Source: Vibrio maritimus (lineage in GTDB: Bacteria; Pseudomonadota; Gammaproteobacteria; Enterobacterales; Vibrionaceae). From it: 64,000 nt of DNA. Under the pieces are notes generated by a model that was given only the letters and a program-made list of their open reading frames with translations, did not search any database and was not told the DNA's origin. The stretch covers positions 682,001-746,000 of the forward strand of contig NZ_CP090438.1 of assembly GCF_021441885.1 (NCBI RefSeq), written 5' to 3'. Made by a program: the position numbers and the translations under genes. This document shows positions 26,235 to 33,954 of this stretch, one piece after another; position 1 is the first letter of the stretch, and each line of letters opens with the position of its first letter.

Positions 26235-27258
26235 AACCAAGTACCTCTACTTTTACATTGTGGTCACGAAGATATTGAATCGCCGCGTTGTCGTCTTGCT
26301 CATTACCAAATAGTTCTGCCACCATCATGCCGAATTTTACACCGCCCGCGTAATCAAGATCGGAGCTTAAAATGCTGACATCAATATTGTATTTACGTGC
26401 AATTTGCGTCATTAGCGGCGCGTCTACAGTAGCACCGGTAAACTCTAAGCGAACAAGCGGGTAGCTGCCTTCAACACGCTCAGCTTGCAGCCTTGCTTGG
26501 TAGTCTTCTGGAATCGATAGATCGAGTGTTGAACGAATGAATTCGTGTGCAAGCTCGGTTTTTGGATGGGCAAAGATTTCACCCACGGTGCCTTTTTCAA
26601 CCAGGCGACCGTCGCCAATGATAGCGACCTCATGACAGATGCTTTTTACCACGTCCATTTCGTGAGTAATCAGTAGCATGGTGATCTTGAGCTTGCGGTT
26701 GATTTCTTTCAGTAGTTCAAGAATCGATTGTGTCGTCGCAGGGTCAAGTGCGCTGGTGGCTTCATCACAAAGCAGTACCTTAGGATCTGACGATAGCGCG
26801 CGAGCAATCGCAACACGCTGCTTTTGACCGCCACTTAGATTGGCAGGGTAGGTATCGCGCTTATCTGCCAGACCAACGAGCTTTAGAAGATCCGTCACTT
26901 TGGTTTCGATGTGCGAGCGCTCTTTGCCAGCAAGTTCAAGTGGCAGTGCGACGTTTTCAAATACGGTGCGAGATGAAAGCAAGTTAAAGTGCTGGAAAAT
27001 CATGCCGATGTTGCGGCGCGCTTCGGAAAGCTCGGATTTAGAAAGCTTAGTCAGGTCAACACCATCAACGATGACTTCACCTGACGTTGGCGCTTCAAGC
27101 ATGTTTACGCAGCGAATCAACGTACTCTTACCTGCACCAGAGGCGCCAATCACACCAAAGATGGTGCCTTCTGCGATATGCAGATTGATGTCTGCCAAGG
27201 CGTTGATTTCCTTAGCGCCTTGATAAAACACTTTGTTTACTTGATTAATTTCGATCAT
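26224..27258 (-). CDS. metN: Methionine ABC transporter ATP-binding protein
   Basis: 344-residue ATPase. Walker A GASGAGKS (residues 38-45), ABC signature LSGGQ (141-145), Walker B VLLCDEATSALD (Asp165, Glu166). The C-terminal ~90 residues form the NIL domain, which in E. coli MetN binds methionine and inhibits transport. First gene of metNIQ, divergent from gmhB as in E. coli, with MetJ boxes upstream. Confidence 0.97.
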   Translation of the reverse strand: MIEINQVNKVFYQGAKEINALADINLHIAEGTIFGVIGASGAGKSTLIRCVNMLEAPTSGEVIVDGVDLTKLSKSELSEARRNIGMIFQHFNLLSSRTVFENVALPLELAGKERSHIETKVTDLLKLVGLADKRDTYPANLSGGQKQRVAIARALSSDPKVLLCDEATSALDPATTQSILELLKEINRKLKITMLLITHEMDVVKSICHEVAIIGDGRLVEKGTVGEIFAHPKTELAHEFIRSTLDLSIPEDYQARLQAERVEGSYPLVRLEFTGATVDAPLMTQIARKYNIDVSILSSDLDYAGGVKFGMMVAELFGNEQDDNAAIQYLRDHNVKVEVLGYVL

Positions 27259-27349
27259 CTAAGCAACCTGAAGTCCGTGAGTAGCATAAAAGTTTGAACT
27301 ACATCTCAATTGATAGAAGATGCTATGGTTTTCACCTTTTAGTGTCAAT

Positions 27350-27381
27350 AGATATTTTTACGTCTAGACGTCTAAACGGCA
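27350..27381. promoter_or_regulatory. Tandem MetJ operator (met boxes)
   Basis: A perfect met box AGACGTCT at 27366-27373 is flanked in phase by TTACGTCT (27358-27365, 6 of 8) and weaker 8-mers on both sides. MetJ binds two or more adjacent 8-bp boxes. The array lies about 95-125 bp upstream of the metN start. Confidence 0.85.
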
Positions 27382-27457
27382 TTTTCATAGTGCCGTGACT
27401 ATAAAAGCGTGTAATAATTCAGTTTATTAGCACCTATCTATAACAAGAGAGTGAACT

Positions 27458-28009
27458 GTGGCAAAACCAGCTGTTTTTTTGGATCGTGATGGCGTCATCA
27501 ACGTCGATCACGGGTATGTGAGCGATGAACACGACTTTGAGTATGTTGAAGGCGTCTTTGAAGCGACGAAAAAACTGCAGGACATGGGCTATATGCTAGT
27601 GTTGGTGACCAACCAATCAGGCATTGCTCGCGGTATGTTCTCCGAAGATCGTTTCCTTTCTTTAACTCAATGGATGGATTGGAACTTCTCTGATAATGGC
27701 GTTGAGTTCGATGGTATCTATTACTGTCCACATCACCCAGAGCATGGCATTGGTGATTACAAGCAGGATTGTAACTGCCGTAAACCAAAGCCGGGCATGT
27801 TTATCTCTGCTCGTGATTTCCTAAAGATTGATATGGAAAACTCAGTCATGGTCGGTGATAAAGCCGAAGATATGATGGCAGCTGAAGCGGCTGGCGTTGG
27901 TACCAAGATCTTAGTTCGTACTGGCAAACCGGTGACCGAGCGCGGTGAGTCTGTCGCAACTGTGGTACTTGATAGTATCCGCGATGTGCCGCAATACTTA
28001 GCTAAGTAA
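27458..28009 (+). CDS. gmhB: D-glycero-beta-D-manno-heptose-1,7-bisphosphate 7-phosphatase
   Basis: 183-residue HAD-superfamily phosphatase of the ADP-heptose pathway for the LPS inner core. The catalytic motif is FLDRDGVIN with Asp9 and Asp11; motif III is KPGMF, and GDKAEDM follows. The zinc-binding loop CPHHPEHG ... CNCRKP is present. The start is GTG 27458. It is divergent from metN and followed by a lipoprotein gene 24 bp later. Confidence 0.96.
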   Translation: MAKPAVFLDRDGVINVDHGYVSDEHDFEYVEGVFEATKKLQDMGYMLVLVTNQSGIARGMFSEDRFLSLTQWMDWNFSDNGVEFDGIYYCPHHPEHGIGDYKQDCNCRKPKPGMFISARDFLKIDMENSVMVGDKAEDMMAAEAAGVGTKILVRTGKPVTERGESVATVVLDSIRDVPQYLAK

Positions 28010-28033
28010 TCAGTCGACCCAAAAGGAGTCATT

Positions 28034-28402
28034 ATGAATACTTACGCTAAATACGGATTGGTTGCCGCGTTAATGGTGGGTGGTTTAACAGCGTGCAGTA
28101 GCCAAGAACAGGTAGAGCCGCAAAACCCGTATCATGTTCTCCAGTATCAGTGCGATAACCAGAGCTTTCAGGTAACCCAGCTATCGAGCGAGCAGGTTCT
28201 GCTACTCATTGATGGCGAAGAGTATCATCTACATCGTGTCCCTTCTGCATCTGGTACCAAATACTCACTCGATGGCCAGTCGCAGGCTGAGTCTGACGTT
28301 GAGCTGTTTAGTAAAGGTAGAGAGGGTATGCTTACCATTGCCGGTGAAACCGATAAAAGCTGTATGATGACCACGCGAAGCGTACCAAAAAACGGATATT
28401 GA
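28034..28402 (+). CDS. MliC-family lipoprotein (C-type lysozyme inhibitor)
   Basis: 122-residue lipoprotein: the signal peptide ends in GGLTACSS with acceptor Cys21. The mature part has the MliC pattern: YQCDNQSFQV, then LIDGEEYHLHRVPSASGTKY, then the KGREGMLTI strand. The SASG...Y block is the lysozyme-contacting loop in this family. Expected location is the outer-membrane periplasmic face, protecting peptidoglycan from host lysozyme. It lies between gmhB and treR; co-transcription with gmhB is likely. Confidence 0.82.
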   Translation: MNTYAKYGLVAALMVGGLTACSSQEQVEPQNPYHVLQYQCDNQSFQVTQLSSEQVLLLIDGEEYHLHRVPSASGTKYSLDGQSQAESDVELFSKGREGMLTIAGETDKSCMMTTRSVPKNGY

Positions 28403-28417
28403 ACCTTTTAGACACTC

Positions 28418-29362
28418 ATGAGCAAAAAACTCACCATACTTGATATTGCGAAGCTGTCGGGAGTCGGTAAATCTACCGTCTCTCGAGTGCTGACTAACGA
28501 TCCTAAAGTAAAACCCGAAACCCGCGAGAAAGTGGAGCGTGTGATTGCAGAGCATGGCTATGTGCCCTCTAAGTCGGCGCAATCGATGCGTGGGGGCGGA
28601 GTGCAAAAGGTCATTGGTGTCATTATCTCTCGTCTCGACTCGCCTTCTGAGAACAAAGCGGTGAGCAGCATGCTTAATGTGCTTTACTCGGCAGGTTACG
28701 ATGTGGTGATCATGGAGAGTCAGTTCGATCCCGAGAAAACCAACGAACACCTGAGCGTACTGCGTAAACGCAACGTTGAAGGTGTCATTGTGTTCGGTTT
28801 TACTGAGCTTGATATCGACAAAGTGTCTCAGTGGCAGGAGAAGGTCGTCGTCATCGCTATGGATACCGATCAAGTCTCCTCCATCAACTACGACAATCAT
28901 GGATTGATCCGAGCGGTTTTGAATAAACTGCAGGCACAAGGCGTCAATCAGCTTGCTTACATTGGTGTGGATCCTAAGGATAAAACCACGGGCTTGGCTC
29001 GCCTCAACGCATTTCAAAACTGGTGTGATGATAATGATCAGCATGCCGAGTATCGTACCGGTGAACTTCATCATGAGAGTGCCTACCAGCTTGTTGATGA
29101 GGTAGTGACGGACTCACTTCAAGCTATCGTGTGTGCCAGCGATACCTTAGCGCTTGGCACGATCAAACGCTTACAAGAGCTTGGCCGAGAAGATATTGTT
29201 GTGACGGGCGTTGGTGGCAATGAACTCTTATCTTTCCTGTTCCCGAATATCTACAGCATTGATCCTGGCTATCAGCAAGCGGGAGAGAAGGCGGCTAACC
29301 TATTGATAAGTCAGCTTACTGGTAATAAAACCATCTCTCATCTCACGCAAGAAGCGGTGTAA
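28418..29362 (+). CDS. treR: Trehalose operon repressor TreR (LacI family)
   Basis: 314-residue LacI-type repressor, the same size class as E. coli TreR (315). The HTH is LTILDIAKLSGVGKSTVSRV at residues 4-23, with the hinge near 55. In E. coli it binds trehalose-6-phosphate as inducer. It is upstream of treB in the same orientation; two GGGA/TCCC palindromes in the 239-bp gap are its probable operators. Confidence 0.93.
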   Translation: MSKKLTILDIAKLSGVGKSTVSRVLTNDPKVKPETREKVERVIAEHGYVPSKSAQSMRGGGVQKVIGVIISRLDSPSENKAVSSMLNVLYSAGYDVVIMESQFDPEKTNEHLSVLRKRNVEGVIVFGFTELDIDKVSQWQEKVVVIAMDTDQVSSINYDNHGLIRAVLNKLQAQGVNQLAYIGVDPKDKTTGLARLNAFQNWCDDNDQHAEYRTGELHHESAYQLVDEVVTDSLQAIVCASDTLALGTIKRLQELGREDIVVTGVGGNELLSFLFPNIYSIDPGYQQAGEKAANLLISQLTGNKTISHLTQEAV

Positions 29363-29601
29363 TCACGGCTTCTTTTTCTTTGTAGCTCCCTTAATCAACT
29401 TGGCGCATTTATCAACAATTATTGTGATCACACTCAATTAATGGGACTGTTCCCATTTTTGTTTGAATCATTCCATGGCACACTTTGCGTAACTTTTGGG
29501 AATGTTCCCATTCGCATGTTGCGATATTATTAATACAACGAGACAAATGGACCTAGACGTCTTAACCCTACGTCTCTATATCAGTAAAAGGTGTACAAAC
29601 G
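29363..29601. promoter_or_regulatory. treR-treB intergenic control region
   Basis: 239 bp holding two TreR-type palindromes: 29441-29456 (ATGGGA-CTGT-TCCCAT) and 29497-29510 (TGGGAA-TG-TTCCCA, a perfect palindrome outside the central TG). A partial CRP site, TGTGA-N6-TCAAT, lies at 29423-29438. The second palindrome is about 90 bp upstream of the treB start, near an AT-rich stretch (ATATTATTAAT) that probably contains the -10 element. Confidence 0.8.
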
Positions 29602-31026
29602 ATGAGCAAGATAGCCCAGCAAGACATTGCAGCGATCATCGACGGTGTTGGCGGCGCTGACAACATTGCCAGTGTTAGCCACTGTTTAACTCGCTTAAGA
29701 TTCGTTCTTAACGATACCGATAAAGCCGATAAGTCGGCATTAGAAAGCCTTAAGATTGTGAAAGGCTGCTTTACCAATGCCGGTCAGTTCCAAGTGGTAA
29801 TTGGTACTGAGGTCGACGAAGTCTACAAAATGTTGATTGACTCAGCAGGCAAGAAAGCGGCGTCTAAAGACGATGCCAAGCTGGCTGCTCGTCAGAACAT
29901 GAACTTTCTAGAGCGTGGTATTTCGCACCTAGCCGAAATTTTTGTTCCCCTTTTGCCGGCGATTATCACGGGTGGTTTGATTCTTGGTTTCCGCAACGTT
30001 ATCGGCGACATCCGTATGTTCGATGGCAAAACCTTAGTGGAAATCAGCCAGTTCTGGGCAACCGTTCACTCGTTCTTGTGGCTAATTGGTGAGGCGATCT
30101 TCTTCTTCCTACCGGTTGGCGTGTGTTGGTCTACGGTGAAGAAGCTGGGCGGTACGCCAATTCTTGGTATCACGCTGGGTGTGACCTTGGTATCGCCTCA
30201 ACTGATGAATGCCTATCTCATTGGTAAAGAAGTGCCAGAGGTTTGGGATTTCGGATTGTTTGTGATTGAGAAGGTGGGCTATCAGGCTCAGGTGATCCCG
30301 GCGATGCTGGCGGGTGTGGCATTGGCGCTTATTGAAACCAACCTAAAGCGCATTGTCCCAAGCTACCTGTATCTGGTTGTGGTGCCATTCGTTTCAATCA
30401 TTCTGTCGGTCATTCTTGCTCACGCCTTCATCGGTCCGTTTGGTCGCGTGCTCGGTGATGGCGTTGCGTTTGCGGCAAAAGCTGCGATGACGGGTGATTT
30501 TGCAGTACTGGGTTCTATGGTGTTTGGCTTCTTGTACGCACCATTGGTGATTACTGGTATCCACCACACAACCAATGCTGTTGACCTTCAGCTTATGCAA
30601 GATCTAGGTGGCACGCCAATCTGGCCTCTGATTGCACTGTCTAATATCGCTCAAGCATCTGCGGTTGTTGGCATCATCATTATCAGTAAGCGTGAGGGTG
30701 AGCGTGATATCTCAGTTCCAGCCGCTATCTCGGCTTACTTAGGTGTCACAGAGCCAGCTATGTACGGTATTAACCTTAAGTACAAGTTCCCAATGCTCAG
30801 CGCAATGATTGGTAGCGCAATTGCAGCCGCTATCTGTGGCAGCGCTGGCGTGATGGCGAACGGTATCGGTGTGGGCGGTCTACCGGGCATCTTATCGATT
30901 CAGCCTCAATACTGGATGGTGTATCTCATGGCGATGTTAGTCGCAATGGCCGTGCCGATTATGCTTACTTTGTTCCTGTACAAACGCGCTCAATCAAAAG
31001 GTGAGCTAGAGCTTGCGAGCGCGTAA
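29602..31026 (+). CDS. treB: PTS trehalose-specific permease, IIBC components
   Basis: 474-residue permease (E. coli TreB 473) that imports trehalose as trehalose-6-phosphate. The N-terminal IIB domain has the phospho-accepting Cys28 in SVSHCLTRLRF. The IIC membrane domain follows, with GITEP-class sequence replaced by the TreB form LGVTEPAMYGINLKYKFP. There is no IIA domain, so it depends on a separate IIA-Glc. First gene of treBC. Confidence 0.97.
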   Translation: MSKIAQQDIAAIIDGVGGADNIASVSHCLTRLRFVLNDTDKADKSALESLKIVKGCFTNAGQFQVVIGTEVDEVYKMLIDSAGKKAASKDDAKLAARQNMNFLERGISHLAEIFVPLLPAIITGGLILGFRNVIGDIRMFDGKTLVEISQFWATVHSFLWLIGEAIFFFLPVGVCWSTVKKLGGTPILGITLGVTLVSPQLMNAYLIGKEVPEVWDFGLFVIEKVGYQAQVIPAMLAGVALALIETNLKRIVPSYLYLVVVPFVSIILSVILAHAFIGPFGRVLGDGVAFAAKAAMTGDFAVLGSMVFGFLYAPLVITGIHHTTNAVDLQLMQDLGGTPIWPLIALSNIAQASAVVGIIIISKREGERDISVPAAISAYLGVTEPAMYGINLKYKFPMLSAMIGSAIAAAICGSAGVMANGIGVGGLPGILSIQPQYWMVYLMAMLVAMAVPIMLTLFLYKRAQSKGELELASA

Positions 31027-31034
31027 CCCCCATT

Positions 31035-31055
31035 AGTGGCTCACCTTGAGCCACT
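31035..31055 (+). terminator. treB-treC intercistronic hairpin
   Basis: Perfect 9-bp stem AGTGGCTCA / TGAGCCACT with a 3-nt loop, followed by T-rich sequence (TCTTTGCTTTTTATTTT). It may attenuate treC or stabilise the upstream mRNA. Confidence 0.6.
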
Positions 31056-31107
31056 TCTTTGCTTTTTATTTTGACGAATTTCCAAATTGGTAAGTGAGAT
31101 TAAACCT

Positions 31108-32790
31108 ATGAGTCAAACTGCTCAAAAAGACTGGTGGAAAACAGCCACGATTTATCAAATCTATCCGAAGAGTTTTTGCGATAGCGGTGATAAAGGAATG
31201 GGGGATATCAAAGGAATTACCTCGAAGCTTGATTACTTAGCGAAGTTAGGTGTCGATGCCATCTGGTTGACTCCAGTGTATGCCTCACCAATGATTGATA
31301 ACGGTTACGACATCTCAGACTACTATGCGATCAACCCTGACTTTGGCACCATGCAAGACTTTGATGAGCTGCTTGCTGCTGCCCATCAGAAAGGTATTCG
31401 CATCATTATGGATATTGTGGTGAACCACACCTCAACTGAGCATCAGTGGTTCCAGTCGGCACTAGGGGATAAACAAAGCCCGTACCGCGACTACTACATC
31501 TGGAAACCTAACGAAGGCAAGCTACCTAACAACTGGCAGTCAAAGTTTGGTGGCTCAGCATGGGCATTAGACGAAGCCACCGATGAATACTATCTGCACT
31601 TATTTGCCAAAGAGCAGGCTGACCTTAACTGGGAAAACCCAAAAGTTCGCGAAGAAGTAAAACAGGTCATCGAGTTCTGGGCACAGAAAGGGGTGGATGG
31701 CTTTAGGCTGGATGTGATCAACCTTATCTCAAAACAGCAAGACTTTGCTGATGATGACATTGGTGATGGCCGTCGTTTTTACACCGATGGTCCACGCGTT
31801 CATGAGTATTTACAGGAAATCAGTGAAGCAGTATTCCAGAAGTATGGCTCGGTAACCGTTGGTGAAATGTCGTCTACGACGCTAGAGCATTGCCAGCAGT
31901 ACAGCTCACTGGATGGTAAAGAGCTTTCGATGGTATTCAATTTCCACCACCTAAAAGTGGATTATCCCAATGGTGACAAGTGGACGAAAGCAGACTTTGA
32001 CTTCCTGCAGCTAAAACAGATTTTCAACCACTGGCAGACAGGCCTAAATGGTCAAGGGTGGGGGGCGCTATTCTGGTGTAACCACGACCAACCTCGCGTC
32101 GTGAGTCGTCTTGGTAATGATCAGCGATATCGAACCGAGTCAGCAAAAATGTTGGCAGCGTCTGTTCATCTAATGCAAGGCACGCCTTATATTTATCAAG
32201 GCGAAGAGATCGGCATGACCAACCCGGGCTTCACGGATATGAGCCAGTATCGTGATGTCGAAAGCCTTAATATGTATCAGCTGATGGTGGAACAGGGCGA
32301 TACCTCTCATGAGGATATGATGGCTATCCTGAGACAGAAATCTCGTGATAACTCTCGCACCCCGATGCAGTGGAACGACAGCAAACACGCTGGTTTTACC
32401 CAAGGTACACCTTGGATTGGCGTTGCGGAGAACTATCCTCAGATCAACGCTGAGGCAGCGGTTGAAGATGAGCAGTCGGTATTCTACTTCTATCAAGAGC
32501 TTATCGCGCTTCGTAAGCAGTTAGCGGTGATTACTGACGGTAGCTATGTGGATTTGTTCCCAGAGCACGCTCAGGTTCATGGTTACTTGCGTGAGAGTGA
32601 GGAGGCGATGCTGCTGTGTTTGAACAACTATTATGGTGAGGAGACTCGCGTGGTGTTGCCGGAGCAGTTTGATGGTTTGGTGAGTCGTGCTGTGTTGAGT
32701 AATTATGGGGTTGTTGGTGAGGTTGAGTTGGTGGGTGAGGTTGTTTTGAGGCCTTATGAGGCTTTGGTGTTGTTGGTTGAAAAAAGTTAA
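31108..32790 (+). CDS. treC: Trehalose-6-phosphate hydrolase (alpha,alpha-phosphotrehalase)
   Basis: 560-residue GH13 enzyme that cleaves trehalose-6-P to glucose and glucose-6-P in the cytoplasm. Catalytic residues: nucleophile Asp202 in FRLDVIN, acid/base Glu253 in VGEMSS, and Asp327 in CNHDQPR. The start is ATG 31108 (MSQTAQKDWW); a TTG seven codons upstream is less convincing. The last ~50 codons are strikingly rich in G and T, with no C between 32691 and 32751, although the encoded sequence looks normal. A repeat element starts about 20 bp after the stop. Confidence 0.95.
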   Translation: MSQTAQKDWWKTATIYQIYPKSFCDSGDKGMGDIKGITSKLDYLAKLGVDAIWLTPVYASPMIDNGYDISDYYAINPDFGTMQDFDELLAAAHQKGIRIIMDIVVNHTSTEHQWFQSALGDKQSPYRDYYIWKPNEGKLPNNWQSKFGGSAWALDEATDEYYLHLFAKEQADLNWENPKVREEVKQVIEFWAQKGVDGFRLDVINLISKQQDFADDDIGDGRRFYTDGPRVHEYLQEISEAVFQKYGSVTVGEMSSTTLEHCQQYSSLDGKELSMVFNFHHLKVDYPNGDKWTKADFDFLQLKQIFNHWQTGLNGQGWGALFWCNHDQPRVVSRLGNDQRYRTESAKMLAASVHLMQGTPYIYQGEEIGMTNPGFTDMSQYRDVESLNMYQLMVEQGDTSHEDMMAILRQKSRDNSRTPMQWNDSKHAGFTQGTPWIGVAENYPQINAEAAVEDEQSVFYFYQELIALRKQLAVITDGSYVDLFPEHAQVHGYLRESEEAMLLCLNNYYGEETRVVLPEQFDGLVSRAVLSNYGVVGEVELVGEVVLRPYEALVLLVEKS

Positions 32791-32810
32791 GAGCCAAAAG
32801 CAAAGAGCTT

Positions 32811-32977
32811 TACCCCTCCTAGCCTCCCGGCTGCGCGCCCCGCTTAAAAGGGGAGGAACTACTGGCTCGCTATCGCATCGCCCGAATGATTTGCAACTAG
32901 GCGATGCGACGATAGGAGCTAGCCTGTAGTTCTCCCCCTTGATAACGGGGCGCGTAGCTAGGGGAGCTAGAGGGGGT
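32811..32977. repeat. Large imperfect palindromic repeat element, copy B
   Basis: About 167 bp between treC and the YitT gene, related to copy A at 7000-7141. The left arm (CCTCCCGGCTGCGCGCCCCG onward, through GAGGAACTACTGGCTCGCT) is nearly identical to copy A. The right part differs by an insertion that repeats the GCGC...TAGCTAGGGG motif before the terminal CTAGAGGGGGT. The inner arms GCGATGCGACGATAGGAGC are shared. Adjacent CGAGCGAAGCGAG is a separate small palindrome. Confidence 0.75.
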
Positions 32978-33006
32978 AAACGAGCGAAGCGAGTAATACT
33001 CCCACC

Positions 33007-33606
33007 TCACCCATAAGTCACCACATACCTCGTCGGCTTATGATTCATCGCCAGCACCAAGTTCAACATCACCGCACCTAGAATCGAAATCCCAATAATC
33101 GACGGCGACACAAAGAAGAATGAAGCGACAAGAATGGCACAATCAATTGCCATCTGTGTTTTACCAACCGATATTCCAAACTTGTCCTGAATAAACAGAC
33201 ACAACACGTTAAAGCCACCTAGGCTTGAACGGTGTCTGAAGAGAATCAGCATACCAAGACCCATCAATAAGCCACCGGCAATTGCGCAGTAGATGGTATT
33301 GACGTTGTCCAGCGTGACCACTCGATGCATGTTGTCCGTAATAATAGACACCAAGGCACCAGAGATGGCGCTGCTGGCAGCAAAGCGTTTGCCAAAGCGT
33401 TTCCATGCAAGTAGGTAAAACGGGCTGTTTAGGGCGAAATAAAGCGTACCAAAAGAAATCGGCACAAACTGGCTCATAAGAAGGGCGAGACCTGTAGTTC
33501 CGCCAGTCAAAAGTTGAGCCGACTGAAGAAAGAATATCCCCTGAGCGACGATAAAGGTGCCAGTAAGAATCGCTATCCAGTCTTCTTTACGTGAGTGTTT
33601 TTGCAT
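33007..33606 (-). CDS. YitT family (DUF161) membrane protein
   Basis: 199-residue inner-membrane protein with about five to six hydrophobic segments (WIAILTGTFIVAQGIFFL first). The pattern LLTGGTTGLALL and the later RSSLGGFNVLCLFIQ fits the YitT_membrane family (DUF161). The function of the family is unknown. The start is ATG 33606; a TTG codon just upstream is less likely. It is divergent from glyA and downstream-facing towards the repeat element. Confidence 0.85.
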   Translation of the reverse strand: MQKHSRKEDWIAILTGTFIVAQGIFFLQSAQLLTGGTTGLALLMSQFVPISFGTLYFALNSPFYLLAWKRFGKRFAASSAISGALVSIITDNMHRVVTLDNVNTIYCAIAGGLLMGLGMLILFRHRSSLGGFNVLCLFIQDKFGISVGKTQMAIDCAILVASFFFVSPSIIGISILGAVMLNLVLAMNHKPTRYVVTYG

Positions 33607-33954
33607 CAATTCTAAATTCTTCTAATCAATAAACGGCGCAATATTATTGAAAAGTTGATGTTTTCGGTAGCTTGAAGGGGAAATTTACGGTAAACCTATG
33701 TAATTCAATTTTTACACTGTGTAAATGGAATTATTGACACTTAGTGCCCGTGATAACGCCGATTTATCGGCGGATATGATGAAGCCTAAGGTTCACTATG
33801 AAAAAACTGCATGAGAAATTTCCAATTTTCTCTTTATGACCTAGATCAAATTATGTATGATGCAAGTCATCAAATGTGGTGACGAAAACGTTTGCTTTTG
33901 GTCATTGAGTGGTTTTTTTGAAACTTTCAGAACAATCTGAGTCAGGAGATACAG
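33607..33954. promoter_or_regulatory. yitT/glyA divergent region with PurR box
   Basis: 348 bp without a gene. A PurR-type operator ACGAAAACGTTTGCTT (33882-33897) matches the consensus ACGCAAACGTTTGCGT at 14 of 16 positions and lies 58 bp upstream of glyA. E. coli glyA is repressed by PurR. I saw no other supported element; MetR-like half sites (TGAAACTTTCA near 33918) have the wrong spacing. Confidence 0.8.

Noticed and set aside
28265..29074. Reverse-strand 269-codon ORF over treR
   Set aside because: The longest shadow frame in the window, but it overlaps the end of the MliC-type gene and most of treR, both well supported; its His-rich product is typical of an antisense frame.
33918..33928. 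MetR-like site upstream of glyA
   Set aside because: TGAAACTTTCA has an 11-bp rather than the 13-bp TGAA-N5-TTCA spacing.
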